A stretch of DNA of 19,116 nucleotides from NCBI GenBank assembly GCA_003641465.1, contig QNAJ01000003.1:1-19116 (forward strand), in the 5' to 3' direction. The notes under the pieces are model-generated. The model saw only the letters and a program-made list of their open reading frames with translations, did no database searches and was not told the DNA's origin. The stretch comes from Verrucomicrobiota bacterium (GTDB taxonomy: Bacteria > Verrucomicrobiota > Kiritimatiellia > B70-G9). This document shows positions 8,050-14,728 of the stretch, in pieces. How positions within the stretch are numbered: position 1 is the stretch's first letter; each line of letters starts with the position of its first letter. The position numbers were made by a program, and so were the translations under genes.

Positions 8050-8281
8050 ACCCGGTATTGCCGAGCTGATTCTGGTGCTGGCGGTGCTTCTGTTGCTCTT
8101 CGGAGCCAAACGGCTGCCTGAGCTCGCCCGCGCCTTGGGGCGCAGCCTGTCGGAATTCAGAAAAGGCCGCGAAGAAGGTGAAAAGTCAACCGGTCCGGAG
8201 CATGTCGCTCCTGATGCTGAATCGAAGGATTCCGGCAGTCCTGATGTGCGAAGCAATAACGCCGCGCCGGATGGTTCCTGA
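8039..8281 (+). CDS. tatA: Sec-independent translocase component TatA/TatE
   Basis: Small membrane protein that forms the size-adapting pore for export of folded twin-arginine substrates. From the ATG at 8039 it has 80 residues: 'MGGRPGIAELILVLAVLL' gives the short N-out tail and the single membrane helix, followed by the 'LFG' hinge and the amphipathic helix 'AKRLPELARALGRSLSEFRK', then an acidic, disordered tail. The chosen start gives an N-terminus like that of known TatA proteins and has AGGA 6 bases upstream. An in-frame ATG at 8018 with AAGGAG 11 bases upstream would add 7 residues. It overlaps the preceding lipoprotein gene by 11 bp (32 bp with the earlier start). No tatC or tatB is present in the window, so partners must be elsewhere. 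Confidence 0.9.
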   Translation: MGGRPGIAELILVLAVLLLLFGAKRLPELARALGRSLSEFRKGREEGEKSTGPEHVAPDAESKDSGSPDVRSNNAAPDGS

Positions 8282-8315
8282 GCTGCTGTATCACTGTATG
8301 TCGGAGAACGGCCCG

Positions 8316-8654
8316 ATGAGGAACAGGATGATGACCAACATGTCGGTTTCGGTGGGATGCATCGTAGCAGCCATGCTCCTTATTGCAATTTGCGGCTGCG
8401 TCGCCCCCTCCGGGTATCCGCCGCACTACCGGCCCGGCGGACGGGACGATATGGTGGCGCTTGCCGACGAGGTCCGAGCCCGCTTGGCATCCGACGATAT
8501 TACGGGATCTCTGCCGCTGGGAGTCAGTGTGGAAGACGGCGTGATCGTGCTGCGGGGAGCGGTACCCGACGAGATCACCCGGGCGCGCGCAGTGGGAATC
8601 GCCCTCTCGACTCCGGGGGTTGCCCAGGTGGAAGATCGGCTGACGGTATGGTGA
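8316..8654 (+). CDS. BON-domain lipoprotein
   Basis: 112-residue predicted lipoprotein. An N-terminal signal with lipobox 'ICGC' places the lipidated residue at Cys28. A short Pro/Gly/Tyr linker leads to a BON domain at about residues 45-110: 'DEVRARLASDD', 'GVSVEDGVIVLRGAVPDE' and 'TPGVAQVEDRLTVW'. BON domains are found in OsmY-like periplasmic proteins and are thought to bind lipid surfaces or help keep envelope integrity. The frame is open back to 8178, but that upstream part overlaps tatA and lacks a signal sequence. The ATG at 8316 has GGAG 9 bases upstream, and a further ATG at 8328 has AGGA 5 bases upstream and is also possible. It lies between tatA and the TPR gene, probably in one operon. 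Confidence 0.82.
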   Translation: MRNRMMTNMSVSVGCIVAAMLLIAICGCVAPSGYPPHYRPGGRDDMVALADEVRARLASDDITGSLPLGVSVEDGVIVLRGAVPDEITRARAVGIALSTPGVAQVEDRLTVW

Positions 8655-8663
8655 CCGCGCCGT

Positions 8664-9746
8664 ATGCACGCAGAGATCGACATATACCACGGCCGCTGGT
8701 CCACGGGCGGCGTGCGGAGATCAGGGTCGCGGCGCCGCCCGCGCAGCTCTTCCAGCCATCGAAGCCACCGCCACCGCTCATCCCACTCCCGCTCTTCCCG
8801 GCGCACGCTGACTGGAATCCTCCTGTGGAGTACCTTGTCTCTGGTGACCGCGGCCTATGTCACCTTTCTGGCGTTGACCGCATTGCGCCATCCTGCCGCG
8901 AAACAGGATACACTTTCCGCTGCCGCCACCGACAACAGCAGCGCCACCGTCTCCCGGCAGGATGAGACCCAGGCCCTCGAGGCGCTGGCCACCAACATCG
9001 AATCACTTATCGAACGTCACACCGAGGCCGAAAAGATTCTGGACATCGCCTCCGCTTTGATCAAGGACGACCAACTGGGTTCCGCAGCCGGGCGGCTCGA
9101 AACCCTGCTCGCCGCAGGTATGCATTTCAACAGCATCCGGATGAAACTGGCGCAGATCTATCGGCTGCAGAAGCGGTTCGACGAAGCTACGCAACTTCTG
9201 ATGGATGTACTGGCCACGCAACCGGACATGGCGGCGGCTCGCTTGTTGCTCGCAAGGGTTCTATTGGAGGCCCGCCACTGGGAACCGGCGCTGGCGGTAG
9301 CCAAGTGGATATTGGCGGACGACCCTTACAACGCCGACGCGCACGATCTGGCCGCCCGCGCCTATATCGGTATGGAGCAGCCGGGCTGGGCGATTCCCCA
9401 CCTGCGCAAGCTGGTTGCGCTGCTGCGCGATGATCCGGACGTTTCCGGACGGCTGGCTGAAGCCTATATGATGATGGAAGAGTATGACCAGGCGGCGGCG
9501 ATACTTTCTGAACTGCTGGAGAACAATAGTCGCGATGCCTCGCTCTACTACCGCCTGGCAGTGTGCCTGCTGCACAGCGGCCAGGAACAGCAGGCCGCCG
9601 AGGTTCTGGCACGTGCCTCGGATCGCTTCGGCCGGAGTTTTGTTGCCAGCTGGGTCCACTCGCGCGAGTTCGCCGCGGTGCGCGATAATCCTCTGTTCAG
9701 AAAGCTGATCGAGGAGCCCGCCGGCGACAGCGCGCAACCCCCGTGA
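8664..9746 (+). CDS. Membrane-anchored TPR-repeat protein with Arg/Ser/His-rich N-terminus
   Basis: 360-residue protein. Residues 17-47 are extremely rich in Arg, Ser and His and so form a strongly basic cytoplasmic tail. One membrane helix follows ('GILLWSTLSLVTAAYVTFLA', residues 51-70), and the rest faces the periplasm. From about residue 125 to 345 it is built of TPR-like helical pairs, for example 'GMHFNSIRMKLAQIYRLQKR', 'YNADAHDLAARAYIGMEQPG' and 'DASLYYRLAVCLLHSGQEQQ'. TPR arrays act as scaffolds for protein complexes. The partner is not evident. It begins 9 bp after the BON lipoprotein stop, so it is the last gene of the tatA-containing unit, and it ends 1 bp from the stop of the converging gene on the other strand, leaving no room for a dedicated terminator. 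Confidence 0.85.
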   Translation: MHAEIDIYHGRWSTGGVRRSGSRRRPRSSSSHRSHRHRSSHSRSSRRTLTGILLWSTLSLVTAAYVTFLALTALRHPAAKQDTLSAAATDNSSATVSRQDETQALEALATNIESLIERHTEAEKILDIASALIKDDQLGSAAGRLETLLAAGMHFNSIRMKLAQIYRLQKRFDEATQLLMDVLATQPDMAAARLLLARVLLEARHWEPALAVAKWILADDPYNADAHDLAARAYIGMEQPGWAIPHLRKLVALLRDDPDVSGRLAEAYMMMEEYDQAAAILSELLENNSRDASLYYRLAVCLLHSGQEQQAAEVLARASDRFGRSFVASWVHSREFAAVRDNPLFRKLIEEPAGDSAQPP

Positions 9747-9747
9747 T

Positions 9748-11091
9748 TCAGCGCCCCGCCGGCACCGGAACGTTCGGCGTCGCCTGTCCGGCGGCAGTCA
9801 ACCGGATTCTCTTGACAAGGCTCTCCAGATTACGCTGCTGCCGTTCGCGTATCTCCGACAGATCGAAGATATAGTGGAACATTTCTCCGCGTGCCATCCA
9901 ACGGGGAACGCGGATCACAATCCGCGGCCGTGACCTGACCAAGCGGTAGTACAGCTCTTGGCCGGAAAAAGGATCCCGCGGTACGCGCTGTTCTTTTCCC
10001 TGGTAGAGTTCGGCGGTGCTTAACGGCCACCTTCCCTTTCCGCTCCGGTATATTGAGGCCGCGCACAGCAGCCTGAGCGCCTCGATCTGGCCTTCGGCCA
10101 GAAGCATTCTCTGGTAGACCCGTTCCATGCTCGGCTGAAGTAAAGGAACCAGAGGATTCGCCCCTGCTGGTAATGATCCTCCCGCGCGCACCAGGGTCTC
10201 ACGATGCCGATCCATTGTCCGCACAATGGAAATGCCTTTCAGATATGGACGCTCCACAGCATCCGCCAGGCGGATCATGCGCGACTCATAATCCATCACC
10301 CAGCGGCGCAGGAGCTCCTCCCTCTCGGCGCCTTCTACCGCCAGGAGCCGATCTACCGCCGGCCGGTGCTCCTGCTGCCCATAGAGACGGTTGAGCTTCT
10401 CGACCGCTGCGTCCGGATCCATGAGCAACCAGCGGGAAAAGCGGCGGCTCTCTTCGCGCAGGTACTCTCCCAGATGAAAAGCCGGCCGCGACTTCGTCCG
10501 CAGCACCCGCATTACACGGAGTGCCGCGTCGGCATCATCGGTTCTCTCCAGGAACGGAACCAGCTCGTCCATAATCAACTGCAGTTCGTCCACCGCCACC
10601 AGCGCCGAATTCAGGTTCCGGTCCTGATCCAGATCAAATATCAGCCGTAAAAGGTACCCGTATATTTCCGCCGCCGTGCGCGGATTCTGCGCGTATTCAT
10701 AGGCCTTGCTCACTGCCATACCGTAGTGTATGAGTCGCCTCATCACCCCGAGATGATCCAATCTGAGAGTCGGAGAGGGCTCCCGAGAGATATCAAAAAC
10801 ACACCGCTTGCAACGAGTTGCCCGGGCCAGAGCCTCCAGCACCGCATCCTGCCGCAGAAGCCAGCGGGCGGCCTCCGGCCAGGCATTGAATCCCTGGGGC
10901 GGCAAATCCCGCATTTCCGTGCGGGCAAACATGAGCATATCAAACTGTTCTGCCGTCCGGGGATTAGGTACCAGGGCCGCGGCCTTCAGATAGTGGTAAG
11001 CGGCATTCTCGAAGCAATCCCGGGATGCTCCCCGTACACAGACACCGAGCAACATCCAGATCACCAGGTGGAATATGCCCCGTCTTACCAT
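9748..11091 (-). CDS. Secreted or envelope protein of unknown function (447 aa)
   Basis: Not recognised as a named family. The ATG at 11091 with AGGAGG 10 bases upstream gives an N-terminal signal sequence ('MVRRGIFHLVIWMLLGVCV', cleavage near 'RGA'). The mature protein is mostly alpha-helical and has a CxxC pair in 'RCKRCVFDIS'. A C-terminal segment containing 'SGKGRWPLSTAELYQGKEQ', 'VPRDPFSGQELYYRLV' and 'FDLSEI' resembles the end of many uncharacterised planctomycete/verrucomicrobial proteins, where a 'grWP' and 'DPFsGxxLxYR' pattern recurs. That resemblance is remembered and was not searched. The frame stays open to 11160 with an ATG, but that start would bury the signal peptide. It lies 137 bp downstream of rsmE on the same strand, with only weak promoter-like sequence between them. 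Confidence 0.75.
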   Translation of the reverse strand: MVRRGIFHLVIWMLLGVCVRGASRDCFENAAYHYLKAAALVPNPRTAEQFDMLMFARTEMRDLPPQGFNAWPEAARWLLRQDAVLEALARATRCKRCVFDISREPSPTLRLDHLGVMRRLIHYGMAVSKAYEYAQNPRTAAEIYGYLLRLIFDLDQDRNLNSALVAVDELQLIMDELVPFLERTDDADAALRVMRVLRTKSRPAFHLGEYLREESRRFSRWLLMDPDAAVEKLNRLYGQQEHRPAVDRLLAVEGAEREELLRRWVMDYESRMIRLADAVERPYLKGISIVRTMDRHRETLVRAGGSLPAGANPLVPLLQPSMERVYQRMLLAEGQIEALRLLCAASIYRSGKGRWPLSTAELYQGKEQRVPRDPFSGQELYYRLVRSRPRIVIRVPRWMARGEMFHYIFDLSEIRERQQRNLESLVKRIRLTAAGQATPNVPVPAGR

Positions 11092-11228
11092 CCGTATCGC
11101 CCCTCCTGTGCCTGAAAAATCAAAGCCCGCTCTGTTGCCGGCACCCCGCATGTCAGCCACAGCGCCAACGGTTTGCCGCTCAGGTTACCCTGCAGGCATG
11201 CGTAAGGCAATCGCTCATTGGAGGCCGC

Positions 11229-12014
11229 TCACCCGCTGCTTTCCTCCACATCGGCTCCCATGCGATAGCGAACCGCCGCGCAGGCGAACACCGCCGCAGT
11301 CTCCGTGCGCAGGATGGAGCGCCCCAGACTCACAAGGTGTGCCCCGGCGGCCCGGGCGGCTGCTATCTCCCGCTCACTGAAGTCGCCTTCCGGCCCGGTC
11401 AGCATCACTACAGCCGGTACAGAAGCGACTCCATCGCCTTCCAGAATGAGACGGAGCGGCAGTGCGCCTTCCTGCGCTGAGCAGAATAGAAGCGTTGCTC
11501 CCGTATCCCGTACAGCGTCAAGGAATCCGATGAGAGGAATCGGGCGGACCACTTCCGGCAGAATACATCTTCCGCTCTGCCGGCAGGCCTCAACAGCAAT
11601 CTTGCGCCACCGCGCAACTCTTGGCGCGACCGCCGAGGGGTCCAGATGCACCACATTTCGGTCGCAGATCAGAGGGACCAGGCGCGCCGCTCCCAACTCA
11701 GTCGCCTTCTGGATCCACCAATCCATCCGCTGCGGCCTGATGATGGCGCAGGCGCTTACCAGCTTCACACGAGGCGGGCGGACGGTTCTCACCGTGGTGA
11801 TCTCCAGTGTCAATCCACGGCGCCCGCTTGAGCGTACAAGGCAAAGGGCTGCTTTTCCTTCACCATCGAACACTTCCACCCTTTCTCCTTCCTTTACTCG
11901 CAGCACATGCCGCAGGTGATGCGCCTCGGAATCCGGGGGACGCAGTATTCCGGACTCACACCAGCCTTCCGGAGGTACGAAGCAGCGTATCCTGGGCCTC
12001 TCCCGCGACATCAT
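11229..12014 (-). CDS. rsmE: 16S rRNA m3U1498 methyltransferase RsmE
   Basis: SPOUT-class methyltransferase that makes N3-methyluridine at 16S rRNA position 1498 using S-adenosylmethionine. The product has about 261 residues, close to the usual 240-250. The N-terminal PUA-like RNA-binding domain includes 'EAHHLRHVLRVKEGERVEVFDG'-type sequence from about residue 29. The catalytic trefoil-knot domain has 'RMDWWIQKATELGAARLVPL', 'LTGPEGDFSEREI' (205 onward) and 'SLGRSILRTETAA' (229 onward), which are the SAM-binding knot loops. The start chosen is the double ATG at 12014/12011. The Shine-Dalgarno is weak (GAAGGA lies about 13 bases upstream), and a longer in-frame start at 12119 looks non-coding. 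An extended -10 promoter is predicted at 12074-12082. Confidence 0.95.
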   Translation of the reverse strand: MMSRERPRIRCFVPPEGWCESGILRPPDSEAHHLRHVLRVKEGERVEVFDGEGKAALCLVRSSGRRGLTLEITTVRTVRPPRVKLVSACAIIRPQRMDWWIQKATELGAARLVPLICDRNVVHLDPSAVAPRVARWRKIAVEACRQSGRCILPEVVRPIPLIGFLDAVRDTGATLLFCSAQEGALPLRLILEGDGVASVPAVVMLTGPEGDFSEREIAAARAAGAHLVSLGRSILRTETAAVFACAAVRYRMGADVEESSG

Positions 12015-12062
12015 GTTACTCAGGCGTCCTTCACGCAGGACGTCGGTAGAACTTTCTGGGCC

Positions 12063-12085
12063 ACATGTACAGCATAATAACATGT
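12063..12085 (-). promoter_or_regulatory. Predicted extended -10 promoter of rsmE flanked by an ACATGT pair
   Basis: On the minus strand the -10 box is TATTAT (12079-12074, 5 of 6) preceded by TGT, an extended -10 element. The -35 region is poor. The start site would be near 12067, about 52 nt before the ATG. Two copies of the palindrome ACATGT (12063-12068 and 12080-12085) lie 17 bp apart, one over the TG element and the other over the predicted start. They could form an operator, but this rests on pattern alone. Confidence 0.4.
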
Positions 12086-12125
12086 CTCCGGCCGACGGGC
12101 AGCAGGTGCGGCCGCGCATAAGCTA

Positions 12126-12154
12126 TTGAAACCGCCGTGGGGCTGTCCTAGCAT
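12126..12154 (+). promoter_or_regulatory. Predicted sigma-70 promoter for the lamin-tail/Calx-beta gene
   Basis: TTGAAA (12126-12131, 5 of 6) and TAGCAT (12149-12154, 4 of 6) are separated by exactly 17 bp. Transcription would start near 12161, giving a leader of about 21 nt that includes the ribosome-binding site for the ATG at 12182. The -10 box is the same hexamer as in the predicted ppdK promoter. Confidence 0.55.
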
Positions 12155-12181
12155 CATGATGGCGGGAGGATGGAGCAGGCG

Positions 12182-13447
12182 ATGTGGACGTTCGTACTCC
12201 GGATAGGGAAACGCGGCTTGGGACTGCTGGTAGTTTTGGGATTTCTGCCCCGCATTTCGGCTGCCGGCCTGAAGATCAACGAGGTCTACTTCCATACCGA
12301 AGGGCCTCAGGCACCGAACCAGTACGTCGAACTCTACAACGAGGGAACAAACACCGTCTACCTCGACGGACTGATCCTGACCGACGAGGCGGGCACCGGT
12401 ATAGAAGGAATATTCCGTTTTCCGGGCAGCGGGACCGATGATCCGGTCGCGCCGGGCGAATTCGTGGTCATAGCCGCCGATGCGGACAGCTCCGACGGCA
12501 TCGCTCCCGACATGGGGGTGCTGGCGGACTGGGAATGCTATGCCGGAGCGGGAGATTTCGACAATCCGGCGGTACCCAATCTGATTCTGGTGAGCGGTCA
12601 GCTGGATTTCAGCCTCTACCCGGGCGGTGACAACGTGATTCTGGCAGACGGCTCAGACACCAGTGCACCGATTGACGCCAGCACCATTATCGATGGAGTG
12701 AATTTCGCCGGAGGCGGCGGCGAACTGGCCCCTCTGGCGCCGGGTGCAGGCGACCACGACCCCTCGGTTTCCGCTCCCACCGGAAAGTCAATCAACCGCT
12801 GTCCCGACGGGTGGGATAACGACTATTCCTCCAGCGCTGATTTCTTCTCCCGCGATTTCACCCCCGGCCTGACCAACGACTGCGACGTCCAGTCGGTGCT
12901 GTCCGTTGATGATGCCACCGTAGTAGAGGGAGATTCTTCATCCACCTCGGCAGTTTTCCGGCTTTACCTTTCCGAGTCAGCAACCGCCACGGTAAGCGTT
13001 GAGTATTCTACGTCGCCCGGCACCGCTTCATCGGGAGCCGACTACGCCCCCGCCTCGGGGACAGTCTATTTCCCTCCCGGACTTACCGAGCAGACCGTCT
13101 CAGTTGCCGTCTTCGGCGACACGAACCGGGAAGACCATGAGACTTTCTATTTCCAACTGAGTAATGCGGTAAACGCAGTGTTGGGCGATAATCTGGCCCT
13201 GGGGACGATCCGGGATGACGACGGCTTCCTGATCATTTCGATCAGCGCATGCGAGACTCAGGCGTGGATAACCTGGGAATCGTGGAGCGGCGGAACCTAC
13301 CGTCTGGAATACTCGCCCCAATTGAGCAACCCGGTTTGGAATGTTGTGGGCGGACCAGTCACCGCCACGGGCAGCACCGCGTCCGCACAAGATGCCACCA
13401 TTTCCAATATCGAGCGGCGATTTTACCGGGTATTGAGAACGGACTAG
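12182..13447 (+). CDS. Secreted protein with lamin-tail and Calx-beta domains
   Basis: 421-residue predicted exported protein. Residues 1 to about 28 form a signal peptide ('GLGLLVVLGFLPRISAAG'). A lamin-tail domain follows at about 30-200, with 'LKINEVYFHTEG', 'QYVELYNEGTNTVYLDGLIL' and 'TGKSINRCPDGWDNDY'. A Calx-beta domain spans about 235-345, with 'SVDDATVVEGDS', 'GADYAPASGTVYFPPG' and 'REDHETFYFQLSNA', ending in the acidic 'RDDDG'. The last 70 residues ('YRLEYSPQLSNPVWNVVGG' to 'RRFYRVLRTD') match a C-terminal module often seen on secreted proteins of Verrucomicrobia-like bacteria. Calx-beta domains usually bind calcium and act in adhesion or matrix structure, and lamin-tail domains occur in extracellular nucleases and surface proteins. 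No catalytic domain is visible. The ATG at 12182 is preferred to that at 12170 because GGAG lies 6 bases upstream. It appears to be a single-gene unit. Confidence 0.85.
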   Translation: MWTFVLRIGKRGLGLLVVLGFLPRISAAGLKINEVYFHTEGPQAPNQYVELYNEGTNTVYLDGLILTDEAGTGIEGIFRFPGSGTDDPVAPGEFVVIAADADSSDGIAPDMGVLADWECYAGAGDFDNPAVPNLILVSGQLDFSLYPGGDNVILADGSDTSAPIDASTIIDGVNFAGGGGELAPLAPGAGDHDPSVSAPTGKSINRCPDGWDNDYSSSADFFSRDFTPGLTNDCDVQSVLSVDDATVVEGDSSSTSAVFRLYLSESATATVSVEYSTSPGTASSGADYAPASGTVYFPPGLTEQTVSVAVFGDTNREDHETFYFQLSNAVNAVLGDNLALGTIRDDDGFLIISISACETQAWITWESWSGGTYRLEYSPQLSNPVWNVVGGPVTATGSTASAQDATISNIERRFYRVLRTD

Positions 13448-13723
13448 AGACGAGATAAAAATCTTGACGGTTTCGGCGTTGTTTTGGGTTGCTGAAGGCA
13501 CCTGTTGTCAACATCGTGCGGGGGAGGCCCGGCCGGTATTGGTTGACTGCGTCACACCAGTACGTTTAATTAGATACGTGAGCAGCTGTGGTGAAGCACC
13601 GTGCAACTACGGAGCCACATACGGTAACATATCTCCGCGGGCAGGCGGCCTGCATCGCTTCTCGGGCGAGGTAGGGCCTGCCGGTTTCCACGTACACTGA
13701 ATCCCGACCAAAGGTTCCACACA
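13448..13723 (+). promoter_or_regulatory. 276-bp gap: candidate promoter and folded leader of the phoH operon
   Basis: The largest non-coding stretch in the window. A weak promoter is possible: TTGACT (13543-13548), 17 bp, TTAATT (13566-13571), which would give a leader of about 145 nt. In that leader I can pair TGTGG (13587-13591) with CCACA (13615-13619) around an inner CCGT/ACGG stem (13599-13602 with 13609-13612), and GGCAGGC (13640-13646) with GCCTGCC (13676-13682), with smaller hairpins GCAGG/CCTGC and CTC/GAG inside. It matches no riboswitch, tRNA, SRP RNA or tmRNA consensus that I know. No convincing terminator follows the upstream gene. Confidence 0.35.
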
Positions 13724-14728
13724 ATGGCGGAAGAAATCATCCACTTCAACAATCGCCGCGAGGCTCAGGATCTCACTGCCGGAGGACCGGAGTTTCTACG
13801 GCTTATCGCCGGGGCATTCGACATCCGCATAACGGCGCGCGACATGTGGGTGAAACTGAGTGGGCCGGACGAGCGCGTACAGCAAGCAGCCGAGTTTTTC
13901 CGGATTCTGAGAGACATCCGTGAGCGCGGCGCCCGTCTGGGTGAACACGGGTTACGCTATGCACTACGTGCCTACCAGCAGGGCAAGGGAGAAGAATTGC
14001 GGCAGCTGTATTCAGTCCGAATTGACGTCGCCCCCGGACGGCCGCCCATTTTCCCGCGGACTTTTGGACAGCGCGATTATGTCCGGGCCATCATGACCCG
14101 TGATATTACTTTCGGCATCGGTCCGGCCGGCACGGGCAAGACCTATCTGGCCATGGCCATGGCTGTATCCTATCTGTTGAAAGGCGACGTAAGCCGGATC
14201 ATTCTGACGAGGCCCGCCATCGAGGCGGGAGAAGCATTGGGGTATCTCCCGGGGGACATGTATCAGAAGGTTTTCCCCTATCTGCGCCCTCTCTATGACG
14301 CACTCTATGACATGATGTCACCCGACGATATAGAGCGCAACATGGACCGCGGCGTAATTGAAGTCGCCCCGCTGGCCTACATGCGCGGTCGTACATTGAA
14401 TCACGCCTTCGTAATCCTCGACGAAGCCCAGAATACCACCTCCGAACAGATGTTGATGTTCCTTACACGACTGGGATTCGATTCCCGGTGCGTCATTACC
14501 GGCGATCTGACCCAGGTGGACCTGCCGCCCAGCAAGGCTTCCGGACTGGTGGAGGCACGCCGGATTTTGAGTAACATTCAAGGCATTGCCTTCGCCGAGC
14601 TGACCGATGCCGATGTGGTCCGCCACTCATTGGTTCAGAAAGTCATCCAGGCCTATCGGGAGGATCGGCTCCAGACCCGCGGCCGCACTCCAGCCCGGCC
14701 GACCGATACTCTGGAACCGACAGCATGA
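13724..14728 (+). CDS. ybeZ: PhoH-family ATPase (YbeZ-like)
   Basis: Cytoplasmic P-loop ATPase/putative RNA helicase of the PhoH/YbeZ family, a known partner of the endoribonuclease YbeY. The 334-residue product has an N-terminal KH-like region ('LIAGAFDIRITARDMWVKL'), Walker A 'GPAGTGKT' at 133-140, 'RPAIEAGEALGYLPGDMYQK', Walker B 'VILDEAQN' at 230-237 and the sensor stretch 'RCVITGDLTQVDLP'. Length and motif order are typical. The Shine-Dalgarno is weak (AGG about 11 bases upstream). A 276-bp leader precedes it. Its TGA stop overlaps the next start (ATGA at 14725), so it is coupled to the 7TM-HD gene. It opens the ybeZ-HD-ybeY-ybeX-eboE operon. Confidence 0.95.
   Translation: MAEEIIHFNNRREAQDLTAGGPEFLRLIAGAFDIRITARDMWVKLSGPDERVQQAAEFFRILRDIRERGARLGEHGLRYALRAYQQGKGEELRQLYSVRIDVAPGRPPIFPRTFGQRDYVRAIMTRDITFGIGPAGTGKTYLAMAMAVSYLLKGDVSRIILTRPAIEAGEALGYLPGDMYQKVFPYLRPLYDALYDMMSPDDIERNMDRGVIEVAPLAYMRGRTLNHAFVILDEAQNTTSEQMLMFLTRLGFDSRCVITGDLTQVDLPPSKASGLVEARRILSNIQGIAFAELTDADVVRHSLVQKVIQAYREDRLQTRGRTPARPTDTLEPTA

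Noticed and set aside
8178..8315. Upstream extension of the BON lipoprotein frame
   Set aside because: It overlaps tatA in another frame and would bury the lipoprotein signal sequence.
8357..8965. Plus-strand open frame spanning the BON and TPR genes
   Set aside because: It is out of frame with both and has no domain signature. The BON and TPR frames explain the region.
11092..11228. Promoter between rsmE and the secreted protein (TTGCCT, 17 bp, TAACCT, minus strand)
   Set aside because: Only 4 and 3 bases match the consensus, which is not distinguishable from chance at this length.
13448..13723. tRNA, SRP RNA or known riboswitch in the phoH leader
   Set aside because: I could find no T-loop or anticodon arrangement, no SRP-type GGAAGGNAGC motif, and no match to the riboswitch consensuses I can recall. 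Only generic stems are present.
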